Below are positions 1 through 11,757 of a stretch of 64,000 nucleotides of DNA, one piece after another. The translations under genes and the position numbers were made by a program. A model generated the notes under the pieces. It searched no databases and had not been told where the DNA came from. It saw only the letters and a list, made by a program, of their open reading frames with translations. Each line of letters begins with the position of its first letter. The stretch's first letter is position 1. This DNA is from Erigeron canadensis. Lineage: Eukaryota; Streptophyta; Magnoliopsida; Asterales; Asteraceae. Location of the stretch: assembly GCF_010389155.1 (NCBI RefSeq), contig NC_057766.1, forward strand, positions 39,999,516 through 40,063,515, in the 5' to 3' direction.

Positions 1-2980
1 CTAACTACCCCGTCTTTGTGATGACCAGAAACAGCTGCAGCATAGGCTGCATCCTAAAAATTGACAAAGTCAAAGAAGCAAAAAGTTATGATCCACTCCA
101 ATAATTAGGTTCTTGGCCTTTGTATATGGCAGGAGAGACTTAATAACAATACCAACAGAGACACCAGTCTGAACGAATTAGCAAAAATTAGCTTACTTTT
201 AAACCATTGCTAATAACAGGTTCCTCAGCCAAAGCACTGCAGTTATTCACGCGTTCATCTACCGGTGGAGGCAACATACTTCCAGAGCGTTTATGCAGAT
301 ACTGGGTGGAGCCAACAATTTCCTGAACTCTATTCCTGAAATAAGAATTGTGGCAAAATGCAAAATCAGCGAATCAAGTACCAAGGCTGATTATTTAAGC
401 AAAAATTAGCACTGATGACAATCAACGAATAAGAGCCAAAGCAAAAATTGTTCCAAATCCACAATTTATTGTATAAAAAACTAATCAGTAAATCTTTCAG
501 AGAGTCCCTTTGAGTATTGAACTATAAGCGAAAACCAAACGTTTGCATGTAATACCTAGTATGAACTGCAGCTATTTCATCTTTGCCAAAACTATCTTCT
601 ACGGCACCAATACTATGCAAATATAAACAACCAATATTGTTGCAGGGCTGCCCAACAAAAGAATTTATATAAGCTTCCAAAGATTTACATAAGGATAACT
701 GATTTTTATTGCACCAATCATTGAGCATATCATGTATACCATATTCCGTAACCATGCATGGCAATATTTTGCTGTTCCAAATGATGCTCTGCAAAGTTCA
801 ATATCAATCAGTAATTAAATTATATACATACAACAACAAAGAAGAATGGCTCATAAATATAAGTGAGGGATAAGAGGTTATGTACTTGCCTTAAAAACCT
901 ACCATCCAGCACATAGCCATGCACAGATTGTATACACCTCACTGCTTCTTCCTCTTTAGAGTATGTAATATATCTGGTAATATAGGAGAGGGAAACTCAG
1001 AATTATACACTAAGCAGCAGATGAAAGAACATAAACATAATGCTTAGAACGTAGAAGCAATATATATTCGATCTATAAGATGCTAGTGAACATATAGAAT
1101 GTACTACAGAAATCATTAGCAAAGGCAATGATGTCCTCAAACATAGTAAACTAGGGACTACATATAACTCATGGAATTGATAGATATATTGCAAAGAATA
1201 TTAAAAAAAAAAAAAAACTAAAAATAGAAAACTGTAATAGCTCTGATTTAAATTTAAGAGACTGTGAAACATACACACTACAAGTATCATTGACAAACTG
1301 TTGAACAGTCCCACCAGCGGTTCGAGAGAGAGCAACCTTGGTAACTTTTCCATATTGGCCAAAATAATCTTTTTTCCGCAATAACTGCATAATAAAAAAG
1401 AACCCAAAAACAATATTGTAAAGAATTAGGCACGGTGACTCTTGTAGAGCTATAAAAACAAATGACCCGTAAACGGAATTGAAAGAAAAGTTGAACATTG
1501 GGGGGAAAATGAACAAAAAAAACTGGCAAGTGATTACATCTTCATCAGCTAGACTAAGAGGCAGCCCAATGATATAGGCCATTCTTCGCTGAATCACTCG
1601 AATATTGCTAAGGTCCCTCTTTCCTTCATTTGGTTTTTGCTTTGCCTTTGGCTGCTTTTGTTTTCGGCAAGAACTATTGGCAGCAATCCTACACAAACGA
1701 TAGGCTTTGTGAATCTCAGGGTAAGATGTAGCAATATAAAATATGCAGTAGAGAAATTCAAACCTTTGAAAATTTGATTCCAACCCAACAATTCTATCCT
1801 TATCATAAGGTGTGCGACAGGCAGGACACCGCCCCTCTGTAGCCTCCTTCTCTGCCATGTCCATTATGTGATGCCAACACCAAACACACACCTGAATTCT
1901 TAAGTAGTTCAGAATGATTGCATACAATACGTTTAATGTAAAGTGAAAATTTTTTTGTCCGTATACCATTGCTATCTTCTATTCTCAAAGTAGAATACAG
2001 AACGTTGTATTGCATAAACTCATTATAAGATAAAACTTAGAAAATAAAAGATGCTGCTGTAGAGTTACCCCTAACCATGTGGTTGATTTTGTATCAAGTG
2101 ATGGATTACGACACCAAACATAGGACACCAAAAGAAAGGTCAGGGTGTGGGCATGCGACAACTTCAGTAAAATGCTACTTTTGCATTGCAACAAAATAAA
2201 AATACGGAGCGGATCCATGTTCTGGCTAAGGGGGGAAATCGAGCCTTTGGCTATGATGTACATCGCCTAACGGTATTCCCGTGGCCGTTTCACAGACTTT
2301 TTCCCTGGCCATCCCAAGCTGCCTATGCCAGCTTGGAACAGGTTTTGGCATTGCAATATATCTCTTTATTAAATGGGCAAAAAAATCAATCCCTCAAAGA
2401 CTCAAACGGTGATGCTTACACTTCTCGGTAACGTATGCCACCCTAACCTTCTATCGTATATGCATATATCTAGAAATCTCAGTGTGTCAATCTCAGCTTT
2501 GCTGTATCACACACTTGTGGGCACATTTTCCCGTGTCAAACATTCTATAAAACTTAGTCAACTTACCTTTCAGTACCACTTGTTAATATCATTACAAAAA
2601 GTGTATTCTTGGTATTGCTTGGCATGACAACCTCAAGGAAAGTCAGTGTCTCAAAAGCCATAAAGACTTCAACTTGGACATAACATTACATTTGTAACCG
2701 AAATACCACACTTTTCTGATATCATTATAAGGGACAATGAATATTAAAACTTGACTTATCCGAACACAAAATTCAAGAAAGGACCAAACTTGAACTTTAC
2801 TAAACATAAAACAAAAGCCATAATACAAAATCTTTCAAAAAGCCAAAAAGATACAAACTTTGGAAGAAAAAGAAAAAAGAAGCAAACCTCGTAACCACAT
2901 TTGCAGGGCTTTAGCTGTAAATCAGTCCAATCCATCTCTTCGGCACACAAAGGACATCTCTTCTCTTCTTCATTACTCAT
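1..2980 (-). CDS. NOT4: CCR4-NOT complex subunit 4 (NOT4) RING/RRM E3 ubiquitin ligase, 3' end beyond window
   Basis: Coding exons on the minus strand read 2980-2888, 1891-1764, 1688-1538, 1384-1275, 973-890, 788-740, 647-556, 335-197 and 53-1, and every junction keeps phase. About 299 residues are visible. Residues 9-54 form the C4C4-type RING of NOT4 (RCPLCAEEMD, CKCGYE, VCVWCWHHI, GRCPACRTPYD). A basic linker follows (KQKQPKAKQKP). Then comes an RRM (GLPLSLADED, DYFGQYGKVTKV, VYITYSKEEEA) and a C3H zinc finger (KYCHAWLRNM, PCNNIGCLYLH). In the family this protein is the ubiquitin ligase arm of CCR4-NOT, acting in mRNA decay and co-translational quality control. Exon 5 ends in AAG followed by GCAAGT, so intron 5 is GC-AG. 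Intron 1 is about 1 kb and holds an old dispersed repeat. The start is the first ATG before the RING, preceded by a probable 5' UTR intron (acceptor near 2988). Confidence 0.93.
888..889 (-). other. GC 5' splice site of NOT4 intron 5
   Basis: The exon ends at 890 and the intron starts with GC at 889-888 in the context AAG|GCAAGT, the usual strong form of GC donors. The acceptor is the AG at 790-789. Only this donor joins FLR to ASFGTAKYCHAW in frame. The nearby GT four bases downstream would shift the frame. Confidence 0.8.
2210..2330 (-). repeat. Dispersed ~115-bp repeat, copy 1 (in NOT4 intron 1)
   Basis: The reverse complement of this stretch aligns by eye to 8846-8958. Shared blocks include GATGGCCA, GGCCACG/AGCCACG, ATACCGTT, GCCAAAGGCT and GAACATGGATCC. 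Both copies lie in introns, in the sense orientation of their host genes. The family is not recognised. A SINE-like or other short retroelement core is possible, but no clean poly-A tail or target duplication was seen. Confidence 0.6.
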
Positions 2981-3580
2981 ATTTCCTCTAAATAAATAAA
3001 AACACATCAACTGCCACACTTTCTTATAAAAAAAGATATATAAACTATATAACATAGAATAAAAACCCAACAAAAATAGACATACATTGGCTAACAAAAC
3101 CCTAACTTTTTAACAACACTATATATATCATAAATGTGTATATTAAACATATATTTACTAATCACACCAACAAGATTGCATTGTATAAAGAAAACCAAAA
3201 ACAGTCAAAGCATGACATTTATATACAATCATAATCATAATAAATATATGTATAAATAAATGCTGTTTGTTAGAATGTAGGAAATTTAAATGCGAAATTA
3301 AGAAGCTTTAATTAAATGAAAGAAAGAAAATAGAGTATAGACTTACAGTGAAAGATTAATTAAATTATTATTATAATTGAAAGAAAGAAAGAATGATGGA
3401 TTTGTTTGGGGGGGGAGTTTGTGTGGAAAAGTACGGCACAAAGAATTGAAAACCACAGGATTGATAGAAAAAGAGCTTTTATGAAGATGGGGGCTTTTCT
3501 TTTTTAATTTTTATATCATATCATCTCCTATTTATCGTTATCCTATGTTTTCTTTTCTTAAGAAAAAATAAATAAACTTA
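2981..3580 (-). promoter_or_regulatory. NOT4 5' UTR and promoter region
   Basis: A candidate 5' UTR intron has its acceptor at about 2988 (TTTAG|AGGAAATATG) and a donor near 3347 (ACT|GTAAGTC) on the minus strand. The stretch around 3480-3580 is AT-rich and would hold the core promoter. The left end of a Helitron begins at 3581, so the native upstream region is cut off there. Confidence 0.45.
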
Positions 3581-5847
3581 TCTATATTATTTTATAAAAA
3601 AAATAGTTATGTGTTGAAAGAAGCGATGCGAAATTACCAACGTGCCCTTCATTTACAAACATCGTTAGTGCAGTATGTAGGATTTTAAAATGGCAGCTTT
3701 CTCTTTCCGGATCTATCAATTTCAAAACGCTTCCTTTTCATCTTCCATTCAAAATTCAAAAAGAAAAACACAACACACTTCTTTTCTCATTCTCTCACTT
3801 TCTTACTTCCAGATCTATCATCTGTCGATTTCAAGCTTCTATGTATCGATGTTTATCTTTTTTTGTGTATGTATGTTTTGCATGAAGATGATGATGTTGT
3901 TACCGAGTCGTCCAAATTACTAGAGAAAAGAGGTAAAAATGACCTATTTAATTTTGTCTTCCTTCTTTTGTATTTATATTTTTAGGATTTTATTTAAGTT
4001 ACAAAATAAGTTGTGTTTATCCTGGTGGTGCAGCCCGTTTTGAATATGTGTAGGTTTTCTTCAACCACAATCGACATCCAAAATAAGTTGTTCTTCAACC
4101 AAAATTTGATTTCTATGTTTATTAATATTGATTTATGATTTTTTTTTTTCTAAATCTTACAAGAATAGGCATTTATTGATTATTCACCGATGTTTGTGGA
4201 TTTGCTGTGGTTATTTCAGGTATTCCATTTTTTTAATACATATACTTTTAAATTTTAAGTGCTTATTCTTAATACATAATCTTTGTATGTATCGATTAAT
4301 AGGTTTTGGTATCTATAGTTGCTTTTAGTTTGATTAAAAAGATAAAACTTTATTTTATCTTCTTTCTTATATGCTAGATCTAATTACTTGGTCGAGGCTT
4401 GACTTTGTTGGATGTCACTTTCAAGATATCGTCTTTGATTCATGATATTATTTGTCAAATGCGTTTTATAAATCTTCAATGCATAATATCATTTTAGAAA
4501 AGCAGGAGAAGAAAAATGTTATATGCTTGCTTACTTATTTAGAAGATGAAGTAAAACATGACAACCAATACCCTTTTATTTAACAGATATAATTGAAAAT
4601 ATTATGCACTCATTTATATTATCTTCAATACAATATGTGTCTCGATCTCATCAATGTTGTTTATCTTGTATTTTCATATGGCTGTCTTAATACAAGAATG
4701 TTCATTTTTTCGAGTTTTTAAACCAATGTTAACAGCTTCCATTCCTATTCATACGGATAAAGGTGGTGCTTAACTTTGAATGGAGTTGGGTTACACTGAC
4801 ATGACATGCTTTTTATCTTTGTTATTCCAGTGGATAAATTCACCGTGTTCATGTTTGATTCAAACATGTCCGAGTTTCTGTTACGTTGTTGGACATAAGG
4901 TTGGTATTGTGTGTGACTAGATTTGTGAAAATAAGCGATCTGGGTACCACTGTTCATTGGGTTGACTTAAGACATTTTTCACCACAACGGTGTACTATTT
5001 CATTATTCATCTACTCGAAGAACAAGATATGATTTTGGAAGCTTTTATGCATTACCAATACAATGTGGGTGACCAGTGACTTTTGACCCATTTGAATCTT
5101 TTTTCATACTAACCTATATATTTACCATGTGACCCGTTCTAATTGAGCAAAAGATGAACAACCCTTATAAATCATTTTAATGTTGGTATGTAATCACAGA
5201 TTTGGTTGTGTTGCAGGTATTGCCAGATGAATGTGGTATTTTCTTAGAGCCCTGCACCAAGATGGTTTTGCAAAACTGTTATCACGCTATGTGCATCAAT
5301 TGCTACCATAACTGGTAAGTAAAATCATATTTGACATCAGCATTTCTCGATTTTTAGACGGTAACTATCAGACTTATTCCATGAGGCTAAGTAATATGTG
5401 TCATATTTGGTATCGGCATTTCTCAATTTTATGTAGGTACTAAGAAGTTTTGCAGCAAAATAGTTCTCATACATAGGATTTACTAAGTATTAACTATCTC
5501 ACAACCAGCTTAACTTCAGCTAACTAATATAAATCTTGATTTATTATTTCAGTCATATTATTCGTCCGCACTGCGTTGAGTTGAGCTATGAAACAAAGAT
5601 CCGGGTTCTACATGAGTTTTCCATTGATTGTAAGTTGTACATCTAATCAAGTTGTAAGTTGTGTATAAAAGATGTTACATATTTTTTGATTCATGATATC
5701 TTTAAATTAACATTGTTCGCTATTGTATCTACTTTATCCATCATATGTGATTGCTTAATTGATTGTCCACGCTTACTTATTTTTGGTAATCGCGACATGA
5801 GAAGTCTGAACCATGGTATCCGCTGCAACGCGCGGGTACCATGCTAG
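3581..5847 (+). mobile_element. Non-autonomous Helitron carrying gene fragments (2,267 bp)
   Basis: The left end is TCTATATTATTTTATA, preceded by A. The right end is a GC-rich hairpin (GCAACGCGCGGG) followed by ACCATGCTAG and then T. This gives the Helitron layout A^TC...CTAG^T, with no target duplication and no terminal inverted repeats. No Rep/helicase coding is present, so the element is non-autonomous. Inside are a 5' UTR-like stretch (3690-3930) and at least one recognisable captured exon with its donor site (5217-5313). This points to capture at DNA level. Confidence 0.7.
5217..5313 (+). pseudogene. RING-finger E3 ligase exon fragment captured in Helitron
   Basis: After an intron-like TGTTGCAG acceptor, the frame reads VLPDECGIFLEPCTKMVL, then NCYHAMCINCYHNW, then a GTAAGT donor. 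This resembles the first half of the RING of plant AIRP2/BRG-like ligases, in which the first zinc pair is CGIC. Here the second Cys is Phe, so the zinc site is broken. The expected following exon with the CPFCRG half of the RING is not seen. An exon-like stretch at 5553-5630 (PHCVELSYETKIRVLHEFSID in part) is not assignable. Confidence 0.65.
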
Positions 5848-5904
5848 TTTAAGTTAAGTATTACTTATTTTATTTATTTGTTTGTTTAAATGTAGTAATG
5901 GATT

Positions 5905-6081
5905 TTAAGGGGATAACTTAGATGATGTTGACATTGTATAGTTAGATGATGTTGCTCTCACAAACCATGAAAATCATGGGGGGTTTTTTGACATGTGTAA
6001 AAATTGATGTGAGCAAGTTTGTGAGAGAACATCATTTAAATTAGATGATGTTAACATCATATAACATTTTCCCTTTATTTA
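5905..6081. mobile_element. Palindromic MITE
   Basis: The left arm (AAGGGGATAACTTAGATGATG, then CTCTCACAAAC) is mirrored by the right arm (GTTTGTGAGAGAACATCAT, then AACATTTTCCCTT). The whole could fold into one hairpin. There is no coding potential, and no target duplication could be fixed. Confidence 0.5.
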
Positions 6082-7690
6082 TATGGCTAATAACTTAAAT
6101 ATAAGGCCTTAAAATCCAAGTATAAATAAAAAGACTTAACTAATGTCAAAAGTACCTAGAGTTATTCATTATGAATATCAATAGAATATCAAACATTAAC
6201 TTAGTGGTTGAAAAGACACCCGTTATTTAAGAAAAATTGTGACATTCAAACAAAATTCACTTTCAAAAAACTAATATCAACAAAACCATTTAAAATACTT
6301 TAGAAAAAACATGTAAATTAAAGGTTAACAGTAACATATAATGGGCAGTTAATACTTTATTTGAATTTTATATTAATATATAGGGTAGATATTCGGAGAA
6401 AAAATTCTTAAAGATAGAAAGAATAGAAAGTTCGTTTTTTTTAGCTTGTTTTCATGATTTGTTTTTATTTATTTTTTTCATTAATTAATTCAATCCATAA
6501 AATAGTTATAAAAAATAAATAAAATTAAAAAATTTCTAACCCGAGTTAGTTAGTTAGACATGTAAGGGTACGGTTTGGACTTCGCCCTTCAGGATATTAA
6601 TAAGGGGTAACTGGTAGGAGTGATTGGTCATAGGGGGTGATCGGTGATGGGGTGATCTACCTAACGGACTTCGACCTTAGTTATCATGGCTCCGCCATAA
6701 CTGAGAGACTTCACCTATAGCTTACGGGATACGCCATTTGGAAAAAAAAAATATATATACAAAAAAAATTTAAAATTTTTATATTAATTAAAGAGAGAAT
6801 GAAAAAGGTGAAAAAAAAATATTCAAAAAAACAAGTTAAATAAAATCAAAAATGAATATTCCCACCCTTCTCTCCCTAAGATACCTTTTTATTTGATCTC
6901 TATTATATATATATATGCTATTAATTGTTATTTTTTTGCAATTTATTTAAAACTGTTATATATAACTACATGTCCTACTCATTTTCCTTTATTATAATCG
7001 TAATATATTAAATTCTATTTTAGTTTATTTTTTTACATTTAAATTTGATCAAAAATTTAAGTGTAAAGTAAAATTCTTAAAATTCAAATTTAAAAGCCTT
7101 AGGGTGCGTTTAAAGAAAACTAAGGAAAAAATGTTTTCAAATGAAAAGTGAAAAACACTGTCTTCTATTTTTTTAGAAAATTTTTCTTAAAAAACTATAA
7201 TTAAATCGCGTTTTCTGTTTTTCATGTTTTCTTAAAAAAAAAAAAAAAAAGGGGTGTTTTTTTAAATCAAACACACCCTTATATTTTAATATTTATAATG
7301 TATTATAGAGTTGAGTCATATCATAACATATGTTAAATTAAACTAATGATACCGAACAAGAAATTCTATTTGAAAACTATCTAACCAATAGACTAAAAAC
7401 CCCATTGACTAGACGAGATTTATTAGGTGACTAAAATTTTAAATACAAGATTTATAAGCTAATTAAAGTTTTAAGTAAATATATTTTAAATTTTAGTTTA
7501 CAAAAAAGATTCAATAACTTTTTATAATTTACACTTGTATTTTGAGTAAAAAAGTGATGGAAGAAATTCCATTTACTCGTTTCAATATTTTAGGCACTAA
7601 TAAAACCCCAAACAAGATAACAGAAAAAACCACCGGTAGATAATAAACTCCGGCCACCGGTAAAAACGCGGCACCACCACCGCCACTGCA
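6082..7690. other. Intergenic region between Helitron and RRG
   Basis: The sequence is AT-rich and has no credible gene. A patch of higher GC at about 6540-6735 contains repeated phrases such as GGACTTCG and CTCCGCCATA and is probably old repeat debris. A hAT-like MITE occupies 7099-7281. The last 100 bases, with CACCGG-type motifs, lead into the RRG start. Confidence 0.4.
7099..7281. mobile_element. hAT-like MITE
   Basis: The ends TTAGGGTGCGTTTAAAG and (reverse complement) TAAGGGTGTGTTTGATTTAA are inverted repeats of the common plant 'GGGTGYGTTT' type. The interior is T/A-rich with self-complementary stretches. The flanking bases do not give a convincing 8-bp duplication, so the superfamily is inferred from the TIR alone. 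Confidence 0.45.
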
Positions 7691-10600
7691 ATGCTAACCT
7701 CACCCATATACACTTGCCGGAATCCGTCCATCATTTTAACACCAAGTATAATTTCACTATCATCCAATCAAAACCTTATCTTTTCACTGCACCACCAACC
7801 GCCATTACACAAGTTCAATGTAAACATATGCCGCTGTTCACATTCACCTGTCACTCATACTATGGAGTTGCACGAGCCTGTCACGTGCGCTCCCGATATC
7901 GCTAATTCTTATAGTGATGCTGATATTGATAATCAGGATATTACCAGGCTTTCAATTCCTGTCAGAGCTTATTTCTTCTCTACTAGGTACATATATATAT
8001 ATATACATACACACAGAATATTGAATAATTATATATGTATTATTTGTATGTATATATGAATAAATGTGTATGTATATTGTTGAGTGGAATAATTTACTGG
8101 CTAATTAATGAAATGTGCCTTATTGAAAATTGCTATTTTGTGCAGTGTGGATTTGAAAGGTTTAGTGGACGAAAACCGACCAAATTATGTTCCGCCTATA
8201 TCGCGCATGACAAACTATGTTGTCTTAAGATTTGGGAGTACCAAGCCCGATATTATTGTAAGATTTTTTAACAGTTCAATATAGGGATGGTGATGCTATT
8301 TGGTAGAGAACTGTATTGAACCGATTGGTACCGAAACCAACCATTTTTTTCCCAAAATCAAAATTGATACCGTACCTTTTGAACCGGTGCTGGTTTCGGG
8401 TATTTGTTTGTTTCAAGCTCGTAATTCCTTTTTAGGTTCTTATGTTTCTAGTTCTTGCAACTTGTGTAGGAATTCTTGTTTAGTGCTTGCAAGTATCGTG
8501 CAAGATCTTTTTATTTTGGTAATATGGTTGCTTGCTATAGAGACGATCCCACAACATCTTTTTCTATACCAGTTTAAATCAAATAAGAGTTTTACAAATA
8601 AGTTTTCAAGTAGACTCCAATTATATAGATAGAGTTCGAAAACACTCTATGTTATGGGAATTTTCAGGATAGTAGCATGGCCCATAAAATCAAAACCGAT
8701 ACCAAATCCTCATTGATACCAGCTTTTTGGTTGTTTTTGCTCATTCCTTCTTTACTACGTTATATGTGTGCCAGTATTGTTGGGGTTTTATTCTGATTGT
8801 TTGCATTTATGTGTATGTATATTTGGGTTCAAACCCCACTGGGTAAAACGTCTTTGGATGGCCATGGAAAAGGTCTAGGAAACAGCCACGCGTATACCGT
8901 TTAGGCAATTAGTGCCAAAGGCTTGACTTTCCCCAGGTAGCCTGAACATGGATCCCTCATTCCCTCTCCGTTCACCCGTTTTCTATTGAATGGCAAAAAA
9001 AGCTAGTGTTTGCCTGCTTTTTTTGCATTTGGGGCCACCCCTTACTCTACCATTATTATAGGAGTATGGGGTTCGAGACAAAGAAAGATATTTGTCCATT
9101 GTTAATTTACGTGTCAAGGAATTTATACTGATGTAATATGCATTTCTAGCCTTTATACAGAGGCTGTATTGGTATTTATGCGTACGAATCACTGGACTAC
9201 TCTAATTATGAGCAAATGTTCACTTTGAGTTACCACTAGGCAGTTTATGCCCTATTAGTATACTGAGTATTGTAGCCTGAAACTTTTTATGTATTCTGAT
9301 TATACTTGTTACACAGTTCTTGACTGTCAATACACCTTTGATAATAATCAATTTATTATGTTTTCCAGGGTTCTGGTGCCAACGTAAGTGGAAGTGACTG
9401 TCGTTATATGGTAGTTTTTCAGTATGGTTCAATTGTCCTGTTTAATGTTCGTGATCATGAAATTGATGGGTATCTGAAAATTGCTGAAAAGCATGCTTCA
9501 GGATTGCTACCTGAGATGAGAAAGGACGGTGAGTGATGATCACATCTATGCTTACAATGTAACTCGTTACAATCCTTGTTTTCTGCTCATAGAACGTCTT
9601 ACATGATTTGCGCATTGTAAACTTAATAAATTACAACCTATGTTGCTATTTATTGGAAAGTTACATGCATGTTTACTGGTGATTTCATATAATAACATAA
9701 TCTTCATATTCATTTCTAAAGTTTGTAACCTTTATTATATGTGATGCCCAGAATATGAGGTGAAAGAGAACCCAATACTGGACACGTGGATGGAAGGTGG
9801 ATTAGATCATATAATGTTGCAGTATCTGAACATTGATGGAATCCGTACAATTGGTAGTGTTTTAGGTCAAAGTATTGCGCTTGATTATTATGTTCGCCAG
9901 GTAGGTTAATTTATAACTCTACATCTGACTTTTTTTCATTCAATAATGATTTACCCATTGCAATTCGTTATCACTTCTCTTGTTTTAGGTTGATGGTATG
10001 GTCGGAGAATTCACTGATATTAATCGTGGTATGGAGAAAACTGGAACCTTCACTATGAAGAGGAAAAAATTATTTCAGTTGGTGGGGAAGGCCAATTCAA
10101 ACCTTGCTGATGTGATTCTCAAGCTTGGACTTTTTGAGAGGTACCCTTCATAATAAGTTATTTTAAATGATATTTTATAGTCTAATCATGTCACTGCCGT
10201 AGATTTTGTCTTGCATAATGACCCTTAAGAAGTTTGGCAAATACAATATCTATTAATCGTGGCAAATACGATATATATTTACTGTAATGTGATTTCTTCA
10301 ATGTATTGGTGCCAGGAAGTCCACAAACAATAATTAATCATTTATTTATGAGTGAGCCAGTTCACATTTGAAATAATCTAGCTAACATGCCCAGTTCTTT
10401 TCTTGTGTGTCCATACTAATGTTGCAGATCTTTTTAATCACCTCTATAACTTTTGTCTGTCACAATAATATACTAAAACCACAATGAAGTTCTGACTATC
10501 TTGAACGTGCACCATTATGTTTTGTACTTGTAAAGATAAAACTGGTGATTAGTTATCACAAGACACCATAAAACTGGAGAAAGAATGTTGTGTATTTTTG

Positions 10601-11260
10601 CTAGTCATGAATTACATATTTGTGGTATTGGGGGTGACCCGTCAACTTGGAATTGAGGTTGTGAGTTCAGTCTCTCTTGAGACAATTAATGTAAATACTA
10701 GGTGGTTGTAGATGTGTGACTTTCCGCCTTTCAAAAAAATAAAATATAGTTTAGTATATTAAACAATGAGAAACAGAATGTGATGAAAATTACATTCGTT
10801 ATCTAACAGAATATGAAAATGACTACGATATCCAAACCCTGCCCTTATGGGAAGTTGGTCTATATCTAATATAATAGTTAAGGAAGTTATCTGGGTTTTT
10901 CAGATCTGATATTGCCTGGAAGGATGCTAAATATGCTCAAATCTGGGAGTATCTCAGGGATGAATTTGAGCTGACTCAGAGATTTGCTAGTTTGGATTTC
11001 AAATTGAAGTTTGTGGAGGTAAGATATCGTTTCACTCAAAAATTCTTTCATTGTTTATTATCGGCTGGTTCTTAATTGCATGTGATGATGACACTTGTTT
11101 TTTTTTTTTTTTTTGCTTGCAGCACAATATTCGTTTTCTTCAAGAAATCCTCCAAAACCGAAAATCAGACTTTCTGGAATGGGTTATAATTATACTCATA
11201 GGTGCTGAAATTCTTATCTCTGTTTATGATATTGCCAATAAGCCTGTTACATCTCTATAG
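7691..11260 (+). CDS. RRG: RETARDED ROOT GROWTH-type DUF155/RMD1 family protein
   Basis: There are seven exons: 7691-7986, 8146-8257, 9369-9528, 9752-9900, 9989-10140, 10904-11018 and 11123-11260. They join in frame to 373 residues. The N-terminus (about 60 residues, rich in S, T, N and P, few acids) looks like an organelle transit peptide. The DUF155 body follows, with MVVFQYGSIVLFNV, KHASGLLPEMRKD, IRTIGSVLGQSIALDYYV and TGTFTMKRKKLFQLVGKANS. The C-terminus has HNIRFLQEILQNRKSDFLEW and a hydrophobic segment (VIIILIGAEILIS), as in Arabidopsis RRG and yeast Rmd1. In Arabidopsis RRG is mitochondrial and supports cell division in the root meristem. The reaction is unknown. Intron 2 (1.1 kb) carries a dispersed repeat and intron 5 a SINE-like sequence. 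The gene converges on the EEIG1-like gene about 500 bp downstream. Confidence 0.92.
8846..8958 (+). repeat. Dispersed ~115-bp repeat, copy 2 (in RRG intron 2)
   Basis: This is homologous by eye to the reverse complement of 2210-2330 (GGATGGCCATGGAAAAG, GCCAAAGGCTTGACTTTCCC, GAACATGGATCC). Just upstream is GGGTTCAAACCCCACTGGG, which resembles a Pol III B box. This suggests a SINE-derived unit but does not prove it. Confidence 0.6.
10616..10733 (+). mobile_element. SINE-like sequence in RRG intron 5
   Basis: A B-box-like GTGAGTTCAGTCTC follows a G-rich head (TATTGGGGGTGACCC). The unit ends in a poly-A-like CAAAAAAATAAAA. The architecture fits a degenerate tRNA-derived SINE. No target duplication could be fixed. 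Confidence 0.4.
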
Positions 11261-11757
11261 CAATTGTTTTTGTATCATAAAAAGATAAGAAGATAGTTCT
11301 ACTTTGCACTTCCTGATGCTTAAGTGATCCGTTTATACCCATATCAAGGGTTATTCTTTACTTGTAAATTAACATTTATTATGTCCTGATCAGATAATAC
11401 AAGTCACTACAAATTTTAAAATGCTCAAGCGATTGTTTGAAATAAAAGATTTGGACGTTTGATATGTATATTTTGAATTTTGTTTTACATGCATTATTTT
11501 TTGACTGACTCTTTTTTATGCGTGTTTGTCTACAAAAGCGGGAAAGAAAATTCCAGTTTCGTGACTTAACTTTACATAACATTCAAACCAAAATTACTAA
11601 GGGGTCACAAAAAACACACATGACAAAAAATCTGAATAGCTTGCGTAATGCACATATTATCTTATCAACAAACTCATTTGTTATCAAAACAAGGGATAAA
11701 TGTACTTTTGTGTTTGATTTCCATCTGGAAGTTGTATACTTTATGTTCCACATGTGG

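Noticed and set aside
1169..1969. A single 266-residue minus-strand protein across 1169-1969
   Set aside because: It reads through three introns of NOT4. The exon model is in phase and matches the family, whereas the intervening residues are Phe/Ile-rich intron translation.
3690..3923. 77-residue frame starting MAAFSFRIYQFQ
   Set aside because: Ser/Phe-rich translation of a CT-rich leader inside a Helitron. Probably a captured 5' UTR.
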